Shown one piece after another: positions 31,380-40,189 of a DNA stretch of 64,000 nucleotides. The notes under the pieces are model-generated. The model saw only the letters and a list, made by a program, of their open reading frames with translations. It did no database searches and was not told where the DNA came from. The stretch's first letter is position 1, and every line of letters starts with the position of its first letter. The stretch covers positions 1 to 64,000 of the forward strand of contig JBQJBP010000004.1 in NCBI GenBank assembly GCA_052078155.1, in the 5' to 3' direction. The stretch comes from CAXBMB01 sp052078155 (lineage in GTDB: Bacteria; Pseudomonadota; Alphaproteobacteria; Kiloniellales; DSM-21159). The position numbers were made by a program, and so were the translations under genes.

Positions 31380-31889
31380 TCAGGAGGCCAGGTCTTTTTC
31401 CTGCCCCATGTCCGCCAGTTGCTGACTTAGAGACAGGCGATCCAGAGAGGCGACCGGCAGGCTGACAAAGCTCTCAATCCGTCGCCGGATCATGCGATAG
31501 ACATCTGCGGTTTGTGCGGCCACTTCGGCTTCTGTGCCTTCAGCAGCGGCAGGATCGGGAAAAGGCCAGTGGGCCGTCATGGGATGACCGATCCACACGG
31601 GGCAAACTTCTCCAGCCGCGTTGTCACAGACGGTAAAGATGAAATCCATCGGCGGGGCGTCTTCGCCCTCAAACCGATCCCAGCTTTTGCTGGTCAGACC
31701 GGTTAGATCATGGCCCTGGCGTTCCAGAAGCTTGGCCACCGCCGGATTGATCTGACCGGTGGGTTTGCTGCCTGCCGAATAGGCCATGAAGCGACCCTGG
31801 CCCAGCTGATTAAGCAGAACTTCCGCCATGATGGAACGGGCCGAGTTGCCCGTGCAGATAAAAAGAACGTTGTAGTGTTCGTCAGACAT
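31380..31889 (-). CDS. arsC: Arsenate reductase, thioredoxin-coupled (low-molecular-weight phosphatase fold)
   Basis: Protein of 169 residues that reduces arsenate to arsenite. The phosphate-binding loop C12-TGNSA-R18-S is at the N-terminus, and the redox cysteines C88 and C96 lie in FTVCDNAAGEVCPVW, the arrangement of the thioredoxin-dependent class. PFPDPAAAEG is the conserved Asp loop. The C-terminal extension of about 25 residues is poorly conserved. arsR lies upstream on the same strand; no arsenite pump (arsB/acr3) is in the window. Confidence 0.92.
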   Translation of the reverse strand: MSDEHYNVLFICTGNSARSIMAEVLLNQLGQGRFMAYSAGSKPTGQINPAVAKLLERQGHDLTGLTSKSWDRFEGEDAPPMDFIFTVCDNAAGEVCPVWIGHPMTAHWPFPDPAAAEGTEAEVAAQTADVYRMIRRRIESFVSLPVASLDRLSLSQQLADMGQEKDLAS

Positions 31890-31948
31890 TGCCTTCTGTC
31901 CTACTCAAGCCAAGCAAAAACACAGGGATAAACAGGCAGGACCATAAG

Positions 31949-32028
31949 CCTCTTTTCAACCTGTTAGAGGGTGATCCATGACAGAAGCGAAGCACAAGGC
32001 GCTTCGATTTCTGTTGATCACACTCTAG
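31949..32028 (+). repeat. Dispersed repeat, shortened subfamily, copy 2
   Basis: About 80 bp, CCTCTTTTCAACCTGTTAG to GATCACACTCTAG, closely matching 51852-51939 (same AACCTGTTAGAGGGTGAT core). It fills most of the 135-base gap between arsR and arsC, and its CTAGAG end contains the TAG stop of arsR on the opposite strand. Confidence 0.8.
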
Positions 32029-32336
32029 CTCGCAACCCCGCAGAGGTCCGGGCGCCCCATACAGCAGTCTTCCATAAGGAAATCCAGGAGGCTGCGCGTG
32101 CCTTTGACCTCAATCCGGTAGATCACCTGCCGGCCCTGCCGGGTAGAGGTCAGGAGGTTTGACCGCTCCAGATTTGCCAGGTGAAACGAGAGCGTTGCAG
32201 GCGTGACATTCAGCAACAGCGCCAGCTCCCCGGCAGCCAAGCCTTCCGGAAAGTGCCGGACCAGCAAACGAAAAGCCGCCAAGCGTGTGGGTTGAGACAG
32301 AGCTGAAAAAGCCGTCAGTGCATGTTCATCTTTCAT
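32025..32336 (-). CDS. arsR: ArsR-family arsenic-responsive repressor
   Basis: Winged-helix protein of 103 residues (FSALSQPTRLAAFRLLV at the N-terminus, NVTPATLSFHLANLERSNLL recognition helix). Cysteines C91, C92 and C99 near the C-terminus resemble the C-terminal As(III)-binding triad of Acidithiobacillus ArsR, rather than the CVC motif of E. coli ArsR. Upstream of arsC on the same strand. The coding region ends inside a dispersed repeat, so the native C-terminus may have been altered by repeat insertion. Confidence 0.88.
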   Translation of the reverse strand: MKDEHALTAFSALSQPTRLAAFRLLVRHFPEGLAAGELALLLNVTPATLSFHLANLERSNLLTSTRQGRQVIYRIEVKGTRSLLDFLMEDCCMGRPDLCGVAS

Positions 32337-32425
32337 GCTTTGAGATTTATCTAAATGAGCAAAAGCTCTTCCATCACCCTTTGATTATTCTTTTATGACA
32401 GTTACATGACGCGCCAGTTCCCAGG

Positions 32426-32561
32426 AATCAATTCGGTTGAAGAGGACTCACAACGTGACAACATCTGAAGCATGAATTTACTTCTTTTCAATAGGATAGA
32501 GGTTTATTCACGGGTTAATCCAAAGCGCAAACCGCGTCTAACAAATCCGATCACGCTCTGG
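32426..32561 (+). repeat. Dispersed repeat, copy 3 (diverged)
   Basis: From AATCAATTCGGTTGAAG to CCGATCACGCTCTGG. It matches the consensus order (GGACTCAC..CGTGA, GAAGCATGAATTTACTTCTTTTCAA, TTCACGGGTTAATCC, AAGCGCAAACCGCG) but carries many substitutions. It occupies the middle of the 325-base gap between arsR and the AraC-type gene; flanks show nothing else definite. Confidence 0.75.
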
Positions 32562-32661
32562 AAAACTCCCCCCTTGCATTGGGACCCCAAAAGCAATTTG
32601 ATCGTTCCAACACCGCAAGATTCTACAAAACACCGCAGCCAGGATCCGCTAAACTGACCCC

Positions 32662-33627
32662 ATGTCTTCTCCTGACCGCCATAACATCAGCCAGAAAGAG
32701 GCCTTAAGTTACCGCTTGCCCTCCCCCGACGGCGTATCTTCCGGCGGGACGGATCTCTGGCAACCGAACCTTAAGCCCTGCGGAACGGTCGACCCGGAAG
32801 GGTTTGGCAAGACCGATGTGGCCCATTTCTGGCGGGCCAGCCGATACGGCGACATGGAGTGTTTGAATGCCCGCTATCGCAAACACAGTTACGCCCTGCA
32901 CACCCACGACACCTACGCCATTGGCCTGATCACTGAATGCGCGGAGAGTTTTTACTATCGCGGGGAACAGCGGGTGGCTGGCGCCGGTCAGATCGTCATT
33001 GTTGAACCGGGAGAGCCCCACAACGGCAAACCGGACAATGACATCTTTTCCTATCGCATGTACTACCCTTCCCCCGAACTCTTCTCTGACCTGCTGACGG
33101 AACTGACGGGGCAGAAACCAGGTTACCTCTTTTTCCCGGACTCCGTTGTCGACGATCCCATTCTGGCAGAGCGCCTGTTTCATCTGCACCAGCGACTGCA
33201 GGGCTCCTGCAGTCTCCTGGAAGCTGACGGAGAGTTCTTGGGCACCATGGGGCAACTGGCGCTGCGCCATGCCGATCAAAGGCTGACACCGTCCCCCCTG
33301 GGACGGGAACGCAAGCCCATTCGGCGGGTGCGGGACTATCTGGACGCCCACGCCAGCCAGGAAGTGGACCTGGAACAGCTGGCCGATCTGGCCGGGTTCA
33401 GCCGCTATCACCTGCTTCGGGCGTTTCGCAAGGAAGTGGGGGTTACGCCACAGGTCTACCAGACAGACAAACGCGTGGCTCTGGCCAGAGAACTGCTCTG
33501 CAAAGGCCAGCCTTTAAGCCAGGTCGCCCAGGACTGTGGCTTTTTTGATCAGGCCCATTTCAGCCGGGCGTTCAAGCAGCGGGTCGGCGTGACACCTGGC
33601 CATTACCAAAGAGCTCATCACAGCTGA
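32662..33627 (+). CDS. AraC-family transcriptional regulator with cupin sensor
   Basis: Protein of 321 residues. An N-terminal cupin-type sensor (YRKHSYALHTHDTYAIGLI, GQIVIVEPGEPHNGKP) is followed by two helix-turn-helix motifs at about 215-320 (VDLEQLADLAGFSRYHLLRA, then LSQVAQDCGFFDQAHFSRAF and GVTPGHYQ). Homologues often control a neighbouring LysE-type exporter, but here the flanking genes are an RTX protein and arsR, so its target is unknown. A stub of the dispersed repeat follows at 33629. Confidence 0.88.
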   Translation: MSSPDRHNISQKEALSYRLPSPDGVSSGGTDLWQPNLKPCGTVDPEGFGKTDVAHFWRASRYGDMECLNARYRKHSYALHTHDTYAIGLITECAESFYYRGEQRVAGAGQIVIVEPGEPHNGKPDNDIFSYRMYYPSPELFSDLLTELTGQKPGYLFFPDSVVDDPILAERLFHLHQRLQGSCSLLEADGEFLGTMGQLALRHADQRLTPSPLGRERKPIRRVRDYLDAHASQEVDLEQLADLAGFSRYHLLRAFRKEVGVTPQVYQTDKRVALARELLCKGQPLSQVAQDCGFFDQAHFSRAFKQRVGVTPGHYQRAHHS

Positions 33628-33628
33628 C

Positions 33629-33660
33629 CAGAGCATGATTGGTTTAGAGCGCTTTATCGA
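33629..33660. repeat. Fragment of the dispersed repeat
   Basis: CCAGAGCATGATTGGTTTAG followed by AGCGCTTTATCG: only the terminus and part of the AAGCGC hairpin remain, just after the AraC-type gene stop. Confidence 0.5.
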
Positions 33661-33737
33661 GGCCCAAAAGGGTTCTCGCCTGACACGCCGACCACTGACG
33701 ACCGTGATGCCAGTTCGACATCTGGGCCTGCAGGCAA

Positions 33738-36700
33738 TCAGATCAGCCAGTCTTCGGAAAAGTCCGTTGCGCCTTCTATCAGGACATTGGATCCATCGCT
33801 GAAGGTTATCAGAACGCCCTCTGCGGTCTGGCTGCTGGTGAAGGCCTGGCCGCCAAAGTCCAGTCGATCTCCGTCAGTGAAGTTGAAGTCCCTCAACAAG
33901 TCAGCGCCATCTCCGGATCGGAAGCGGAAGAGGTCGGCTCCCGCGCCGCCAGACAGCGTGTCATCCCCCTTGTCCCCCAGTACGGTGTCATTCCCAGCGC
34001 CGCCTGAGACAGAATCATTGCCCTGTCCGCCGCGCACAGTATCGCTCGCATCCCCGCCTTCTGCCGTGTCATCGCCCTGATTTCCATTGACGAGATCCTG
34101 GCCTTTATCGCCTTTGGTGTTATCGTTACCGGCACCGCCCATGACCGAATCATTATCGGCTCCGCCGCGCACGGTATCGTCACCTTCGCCGCCTGCAACC
34201 GTGTCGTTCCCCTGGTTGCCATTGACGATGTCATTCCCCTTGTCACCGCGGGTCACATCGTTGCCGCCCCCCCCCATGACCTGGTCATTACCCTGACCGC
34301 CGCGCACCGTATCATTGCCTGCGCCGCCATCGACAGAATCCGACCCTTTGTTGCCGTGAACCTGATCCCGGCCTTCACCGCCGTTGACAGAATCCCTGCC
34401 GTCGCCTCCTGACAGCGAGTCCCGGCCACCCCCGCCATTGACGGAATCGCCGCCGCCGCCACCCATCAGTGAATCAGCGCCTCCGCCCCCGTCAACCTGC
34501 TCATCAGCAGACCCGCCGGTAATGGTCGTGGGCGTGTTGCCGGGGACGGTATCGTCACCTGGCGAGGTGGTATCGCTGCCAGAGCTGGTGTCATCCCCGG
34601 AGGGGATGCTGTCACTTCCGCCCGGAACCGTTGTTGATCCGCCGGACGTGTCCCCATAGTCACCATCGCGGAAGCGGAGAGTTTCTACGCGTTCCAGATA
34701 GAAGGTACTGCCGGTGGCATCATGAACGACTGTTCTTGCCGTTCCGCTGCCTTCAGTGATGGTGAATTCCGACTGTTTGCCCGTAAAGAGAGCGACATCG
34801 AGTCCCGCGCCCCCGTTTACTGTTGCAGTCCCTGACTGGTTCAGCAGCACAAAGGTGTCGTTGCCCCCTGCGCCCCAAAGAAGGTCGTTGCCGCTGCTGC
34901 CTTTCACGGACTTTGAGAAGCCTATGCGATCATCTCCAGCGCCTCCGCCGAGGACATTGTCCTGGTCATCGCCCAGCAACGTGTCATTGAAGGTTCCCCC
35001 CCTGACATTCTCAATGGAGGAGAACTTATCATTGTGACCAAATCCATCGGTCAGACTCTGCCCGGCGAGGTCAACAAAGACGCCTTGATTTGCCCCGGTT
35101 TCATCCCCGAAATCGATCCAGTCGTTGCCTGAACCTCCTGCCAGCGTGTCGTTACCGGCATCGCCGACCAGGGTATCGTTACCATCCCCCCCAGACAAAC
35201 TGTCATCACCAGCACCGCCAGCCAGGCTGTCGTCGCCCCCGGCTCCATAGAGGGTATCGTCTTCAGTCAGGCCCAACAGCAGATCGTTGTCCCCGCCTCC
35301 CGAGAGACTGTCATTGCCACTGCCGCCCGACAGAGTGTCATTGCCATCGCCTGCGGACAGGCTGTCATTTCCGGCAGCGCCTTTAAGGGAATCATCGCCC
35401 CGGCCACCTGTCAGACTGTCATTCCCCGCCCCGCCGGAGAGGTAATCGTCGTCATCACCAGCCAGGAGGACATCATTGCCGCCGCCCCCGCTGAGTGTAT
35501 CGTTGCCGGCCAGTCCGCTTAGGGTGTCATCCTTGTCTGTCCCGAATAGTTTGTTGTCTCCCGCATCTCCAGTGATTGCCTTCCCAGGCAGATCACTACC
35601 ATCGGCGAGGAAGGTCCCGTTGAAAAAGATAATGGCTTCCAGGTTGCTGTAAGTGACCTGTTCACCCCGAACTGTATCATCGAGTGTGAAGCTGCCATCC
35701 TTGTTGTCGGTAATGGTTACCTCGCTGGATCGAATGCCCAGCAGTTCCAACGTGTCATTCCCAGCGCCGCCATCAAGGGTGTCGTCAATCCGATAGCCTT
35801 TGAAAAGGTCATTCCCGGCACCGCCGTAAACTTCATCTCGTCCCAAGCCACCGGACATGCTGGGAAAATCGTCAATGAAGGTATCGTCACCATCGCCGCC
35901 ATAGAGGCTGTTGTTGCCCGCAGTGTCGACCAGAAGATCGTTGTTGGCATCGCCGAAAAGCTGGTCGTCACCTGCCCCTCCGCTAAGCGTGTCGTTTCCC
36001 GCTCCCGCCACCAGACTGTCGTCTCCGACGCCGCCGCTCAGCTTGTCGTCTTGATTGCCGCCGGAAAGGGAATCATCCCCGGCGCCTCCCCTAAGAAAGT
36101 CATTTCCGCCAAGCCCGATAAGGGTATCGGCCTGGTCCGTTCCGGTAAGCAGGTTGGCATTGGCATCACCGGTCAGCTGCACCCCTGTCAATGGGCCGCC
36201 TGAAGGAGCATAGCTGCCATCCCGGAAAGTCAGCACCTCCACATTGCGATATTCGAGATCCAAGCCGGAAACCGTATCCGTTAATGAAAAGCTGCCGTCT
36301 TTGTTGTCAGTGATGGTGACATCAGCCCGGTCCACTCTTGCAATCACCACCGTGTCATTGCCACTGCCGCCGTCGATCGTGTCTTTGGTGGCTGTGGTAC
36401 GAATGAGGTCGTTCCCATCGCCGCCATAGATCTCATCTCGTCCCAAGCCACCGGACATGCTGGGAAAGTCGTCGATAAAGGTGTCATCGCCATCCCCGCC
36501 ATAAAGCGTATTGTCTCCATGGGTATCGATCAAAAGATCATTGTCGGCACCGCCAAAAAGCCGATCATCGTTGCCGCCGCCGCTCAGCGTGTCATTCCCG
36601 CTGTCAGCCACCAGACTATCGTTTCCGGCTCCACCGCTCAGTTGGTCGTTATCATTGCCGCCAGACAGAGAGTCGTCTCCGCTCTGGCCGATCAGCGTAT

Positions 36701-37304
36701 CATCTCCAGCAAGCCCAAGGAGTGTATCAGCCCGGTCGGTTCCGGTGAGCATGTTGGCCCCGGCATCGCCGGTAAGCATGACCCCAGGCAACGAATCTCC
36801 CGCTGCCGTGTAAAGGCCATCGTTAAACTGAAGGACTTCAACATTGCGGTACGTCAGATTTAAGCCGGCGATGGTGTCTGTGAGGGTATAGCTGCCATCT
36901 TTGTTGTCGACGATGGAGACATCAGATCGGTCAGCTCTATTGATAGCCACAGTGTCATTGCCACTGCCGCCGTCGATCGTGTCTTTGGTGGCTGTGGTGC
37001 GAATGAGGTCGTTCCCATCGCCGCCATAGATCTCATCTCGTCCCAAGCCACCGGACATGCTGGGAAAATCGTCAATGAAGGTATCGTCACCCTCACCACC
37101 GTAAAGGGTGTTGTTTCCCCAGACATCGGTTAGATAGTCGTTCCCGGCACCGCCATAGAGCAAATCGTCATCCCGGCCGCCAAACAGCGAGTCATTACCC
37201 CCGGCACCGGTCAGAGTGTCATTACCCGACTGTCCCGTCAGGAGGTCATCAGCGACACCACCGGTCAGTGAATTGTTGCCCGAATCACCAGAAACTGTTG
37301 CCAC
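33738..37304 (-). CDS. Large RTX (hemolysin-type calcium-binding) repeat protein
   Basis: Protein of 1188 residues made almost entirely of GGxGxDxLx-type nonapeptides, which bind calcium and fold into parallel beta rolls. No N-terminal signal; the end DRLDFGGQAFTS...ATDFSEDWLI resembles type I secretion C-termini, so it is probably secreted by an ABC exporter encoded elsewhere. Residues 1-600 are three tandem modules of exactly 200 residues, each with DDTFIDDFPSMSGGLGRDE and a VEVLxFxDG strand. Then come about 150 residues of plain repeats, a unique segment (about 755-870), a Ser/Gly/Asp/Thr linker (about 890-930) and a second repeat block with a GDKGND..NGNQGND pattern. No enzymatic domain is recognisable; adhesin, S-layer-like or matrix roles are possible. 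Confidence 0.88.
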   Translation of the reverse strand: MATVSGDSGNNSLTGGVADDLLTGQSGNDTLTGAGGNDSLFGGRDDDLLYGGAGNDYLTDVWGNNTLYGGEGDDTFIDDFPSMSGGLGRDEIYGGDGNDLIRTTATKDTIDGGSGNDTVAINRADRSDVSIVDNKDGSYTLTDTIAGLNLTYRNVEVLQFNDGLYTAAGDSLPGVMLTGDAGANMLTGTDRADTLLGLAGDDTLIGQSGDDSLSGGNDNDQLSGGAGNDSLVADSGNDTLSGGGNDDRLFGGADNDLLIDTHGDNTLYGGDGDDTFIDDFPSMSGGLGRDEIYGGDGNDLIRTTATKDTIDGGSGNDTVVIARVDRADVTITDNKDGSFSLTDTVSGLDLEYRNVEVLTFRDGSYAPSGGPLTGVQLTGDANANLLTGTDQADTLIGLGGNDFLRGGAGDDSLSGGNQDDKLSGGVGDDSLVAGAGNDTLSGGAGDDQLFGDANNDLLVDTAGNNSLYGGDGDDTFIDDFPSMSGGLGRDEVYGGAGNDLFKGYRIDDTLDGGAGNDTLELLGIRSSEVTITDNKDGSFTLDDTVRGEQVTYSNLEAIIFFNGTFLADGSDLPGKAITGDAGDNKLFGTDKDDTLSGLAGNDTLSGGGGNDVLLAGDDDDYLSGGAGNDSLTGGRGDDSLKGAAGNDSLSAGDGNDTLSGGSGNDSLSGGGDNDLLLGLTEDDTLYGAGGDDSLAGGAGDDSLSGGDGNDTLVGDAGNDTLAGGSGNDWIDFGDETGANQGVFVDLAGQSLTDGFGHNDKFSSIENVRGGTFNDTLLGDDQDNVLGGGAGDDRIGFSKSVKGSSGNDLLWGAGGNDTFVLLNQSGTATVNGGAGLDVALFTGKQSEFTITEGSGTARTVVHDATGSTFYLERVETLRFRDGDYGDTSGGSTTVPGGSDSIPSGDDTSSGSDTTSPGDDTVPGNTPTTITGGSADEQVDGGGGADSLMGGGGGDSVNGGGGRDSLSGGDGRDSVNGGEGRDQVHGNKGSDSVDGGAGNDTVRGGQGNDQVMGGGGNDVTRGDKGNDIVNGNQGNDTVAGGEGDDTVRGGADNDSVMGGAGNDNTKGDKGQDLVNGNQGDDTAEGGDASDTVRGGQGNDSVSGGAGNDTVLGDKGDDTLSGGAGADLFRFRSGDGADLLRDFNFTDGDRLDFGGQAFTSSQTAEGVLITFSDGSNVLIEGATDFSEDWLI

Positions 37305-38044
37305 GATCAGATCCTCAGAACTACCAATCAGCTAAGTGATAAGGAACAGCTGCTTGTTCCAACCACTTTCCCCGAAACACCGCCTCACGCAGCGGCACCT
37401 TTCCCAACGCGCCCTTTGCAGGAAAACATTCGTCGGTTCCCCCAAAATCCTTTTGAAGAAAAGGGTCAACCTTCAGCTTTTTACGAACATTTGAGACAAG
37501 TGTAAGTTGATTAACGCAAGATCATCAACACGTCAATTTCAGGAAGACCACAGATTTCATCGGCAAAACAGCAACCAGAAAAGAAGGCAAACAGATTAGA
37601 AACATTTGGAAAAGACGCATTAAAAGACAGGGCAACAACACCATTCATAAATGCCGGCAAAAACTCAGAAAACACGCAATAGATGCGAAACCTCAATGCA
37701 AACAAAAACTGGAATTCCGCGACAACAACTTGCCAGGCAACGATCTAATGCAAAGCTTAATTGCAATTCAAGCCAAGAATACACCCACTTTTTGTCACTT
37801 ATACTGTATGCTTTCATATCTTTATTCTGCCCTCCTCTATATTGGATCACTTGCCATCCAGGCCCGCCTCTTACATGCTGATTGCCCGACCCCTGACCAA
37901 CGGGACCTACCTCTGCAAGGCAACATATTCTGCCCGTTCAAAGTGTATAGGCGGAGGAAATGTGATCTGTTTTCCAGTCAAACCAACAGACTTTATGCCA
38001 ATGTCATCGACCTTGTTTGAAGACACCACACCTCTCAGGAAGCC
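37305..38044. other. A/T-rich divergent spacer between RTX and sulfotransferase genes
   Basis: 740 bases without a convincing gene. The part from about 37490 to 37860 is visibly richer in A and T than the rest of the window. Short open frames here have no family character. It must hold the promoters of both divergent genes; TTGTCA at 37793 and neighbouring TATACT are suggestive only. The large size and composition suggest acquired or strongly regulated DNA. Confidence 0.55.
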
Positions 38045-39751
38045 ATGCTGAGTTTTCTGGGCATCGGAGCACAGAAAGCCGGGACATCCTGGCTTTTCCA
38101 ACAGTTGCGCCAGCACCCCCAGGTGGCATTTCCGGGTGGAAAAGAGATTCACTTCTGGGATCAGAAAAAACACAAAGGCCTTTCCTGGTACCGAGAGATC
38201 TTCCAACGGCCAGACGAGGGATCCAATGGCCTGCCTATACGGCGGGGAGAGATCACCCCGGCTTACGCCGGTCTTCCGGAAGCGGTCATTGCGGAGATGG
38301 CCCGGCACTTTCCGGATCTCAAACTCCTTTACCTGCTGCGCAACCCCATTGACCGGGCCTGGTCATCGGCAGAAATGGCCAGAATGCGGTCTGAACTGCG
38401 CTCAGACGAAGTTTCTGATCAGTGGTATCAGGACCACTTTCTGTCTGACGGTTCCCGGCAACGGGGCGACTACCTGCTGAACCTGCAGGCCTGGCAGCAG
38501 CACTTCCCCAAAGATCAGCTCCTGCTGCTGGATTACGAGAACATCAAGCGCAATCCACGCCAGCTTCTCCGCAGAGTGGCCCGTCATCTGGATATTGATC
38601 CACAGGCCGTTGACCAGCTGCCGCAAGCCAGTTTGACACAGCGGGTGTTCAAAGGTTCAGGCAAGCCCCTGCGCCCCTCCCTGGCCCCTTTGCTGATTGA
38701 ACTCTACCGAAGCGATATCCAGGCACTGGCACAACACAAAGACAGCGCCTTTGCCGAGGGGTGGCGACTTCCTGATGTGCCCCCTCTCCCTGTCGCAACA
38801 GATCCTGCAGGCAAAGCGACCCCATCTCAGGCAACAGCCGAAGCGGTCGCTGATTCCTCCTTTGCCAGACATTCGGATAACCGCCATAGGCGGCGCTGTG
38901 GGATCATGATCATGGGCATGCACCGCAGCGGCACCTCTGTCTGCGCGCGCCTGTGTCATCTCTTAGGCGCGGACCTCGGCGGTGAGCCTGATGGCGCCCC
39001 CGACAAGGCGCTTATGTCCGCCGATCGGTTCAATCCCCGTGGCTACTGGGAAAACCTGCAGCTGTCGAAATTCCATGAGGGCCTGATGATCGCAGAAGGC
39101 AGCAGCTGGGCAGAACCCGAAAAGTTACCGAATAACTGGCTGGACAGCCCCGCCTCCAGCCCTGTGCGAAAAGCGATCCTATCCAACCTCAACCGGAGTT
39201 TTTTCAGCAGCGACCTTTGGGCTGTCAAAGACCCGCGCCTTTCCCATCTGGCACCGCTCTACCAGCGGTTCCAGCCCTTTTTGAGAACGGATCTGGTGTC
39301 GCTGATCGTCCTAAGGCATCCCCTGGCGGTCGCAGCCTCTCTGAAGGAACGCAATGGTTTCTCAGTTAACAGGGCCCTGCGACTTTGGCTGGATTACAAT
39401 GTTGCAGCCGAGGCCTTAAGCCGAACCGGCCCGCGCGCCTTTGTGCTCTATGAAGACATGCTGACCGATTGGAAAGCAGCCTTCCATGCAGTTGGCCAGC
39501 AGCTGGAACTGGATTGGCCTCAGCCCTTTCAGACGGCAGAGGGTGACGCCGCCTCTTTTCTGTCGGCAGACCTCAATCATCATCAGGCAGCGAGCGAAGA
39601 CGGATCATCCACTGAAGCGATAGATCCGGTTTTGTACGATCAGGCTTTGCAGATGTTTGACCTCTTGCAGACCCTTACAGCCGATCCCTGGAACCAGGTC
39701 ACCAGGGAACAGATTGCTTCGTTAAAGTCTGCCCCCAATTCAAAAGGCTGA
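38045..39751 (+). CDS. Tandem two-domain sulfotransferase
   Basis: Protein of 568 residues with two PAPS-dependent sulfotransferase-like domains. Domain 1 (about 1-250) has the 5'-phosphosulfate loop GAQKAGTSWLFQQL (residues 8-21) and the 3'-phosphate motif LLRNPIDRAWSS (about 96-107). After a linker rich in A, P and S, domain 2 (about 287-500) starts with IMGMHRSGTSVCARL and has VLRHPLAVAASLKER near 421. Domain 1 resembles heparan-type/NodH-like enzymes, domain 2 the bacterial family with GMHRSGTS. Both loops look intact. Likely substrates are cell-surface or secreted glycans. No signal peptide; cytoplasmic or membrane-peripheral. The start has AGGA upstream. Confidence 0.85.
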   Translation: MLSFLGIGAQKAGTSWLFQQLRQHPQVAFPGGKEIHFWDQKKHKGLSWYREIFQRPDEGSNGLPIRRGEITPAYAGLPEAVIAEMARHFPDLKLLYLLRNPIDRAWSSAEMARMRSELRSDEVSDQWYQDHFLSDGSRQRGDYLLNLQAWQQHFPKDQLLLLDYENIKRNPRQLLRRVARHLDIDPQAVDQLPQASLTQRVFKGSGKPLRPSLAPLLIELYRSDIQALAQHKDSAFAEGWRLPDVPPLPVATDPAGKATPSQATAEAVADSSFARHSDNRHRRRCGIMIMGMHRSGTSVCARLCHLLGADLGGEPDGAPDKALMSADRFNPRGYWENLQLSKFHEGLMIAEGSSWAEPEKLPNNWLDSPASSPVRKAILSNLNRSFFSSDLWAVKDPRLSHLAPLYQRFQPFLRTDLVSLIVLRHPLAVAASLKERNGFSVNRALRLWLDYNVAAEALSRTGPRAFVLYEDMLTDWKAAFHAVGQQLELDWPQPFQTAEGDAASFLSADLNHHQAASEDGSSTEAIDPVLYDQALQMFDLLQTLTADPWNQVTREQIASLKSAPNSKG

Positions 39752-39801
39752 CTGCCGTCTAGGCTGACTAAAATTCAAGGCTGTTTGTCTGCAGTCAATA
39801 T

Positions 39802-39830
39802 TTGATATTGAGAATCATTTTCATTAAAAT
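39802..39830 (+). promoter_or_regulatory. Predicted hemS promoter with overlapping Fur-like box
   Basis: TTGATA (39802-39807) and TAAAAT (39825-39830) are separated by 17 bases. The spacer and -10 carry TTGAGAATCATTTTCATTAA (39808-39827), a good match to the Fur-box pattern GATAATGATAATCATTATC. Iron-bound Fur would block the polymerase. Transcription would start near 39837, about 350 bases before hemS. Confidence 0.72.
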
Positions 39831-39877
39831 CACAGACCTTGCCCCAGAACAAAAGGAGGAGGCTTCGGCTTTTCCTC

Positions 39878-40016
39878 CAGAGTCAAATCGGTTTGAGTGG
39901 ACTTACTACGTGAGAACATTTGAAGCGTAAATTTGCCTCTTTTCAACGCGTTAGAGATTGATCCGCGGTTTGGCTCGAAGCGTAAAGCGCTTCTAACCAA
40001 ACCGATCATGCTCTAG
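39878..40016 (+). repeat. Dispersed repeat, copy 4, inside the predicted hemS leader
   Basis: Near-complete copy from CAGAGTCAAATCGGTTTGAG to CCGATCATGCTCTAG, about 139 bp. Inner elements: GGACTTACTACGTGAG, GAAGCGTAAATTTGCCTC, AGCGTAAAGCGCTT. Together with the promoter at 39802 and the hemS start at 40190 it should be transcribed as part of the 5' untranslated region. The rest of the gap (39752-40189) shows nothing else definite. Confidence 0.88.
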
Positions 40017-40189
40017 GTACCAGCCTTTGACCTTGTCGATGGATCTTCTGAGATCCTTTGTCGAGGCTTGTCGCTCTGTTCTCGCCTTTCTGGTTCTCAG
40101 ACGCGAGCAGTTCAACCAGGTCCGATCGTTGCCTGGGCAGGGCAGAAAAGGCTGGCACTTTGTATAACCAAAACAGAGATTTGCCGCCC

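Noticed and set aside
33738..37304. CRISPR-like or tandem DNA repeats
   Set aside because: The periodic pattern is the coding of RTX nonapeptides and 200-residue modules, not repeats with unique spacers.
40058..40189. N-terminal extension of hemS
   Set aside because: The frame is open but the translation lacks similarity to the HemS family and begins right after the dispersed repeat; the ATG at 40190 is the better start.
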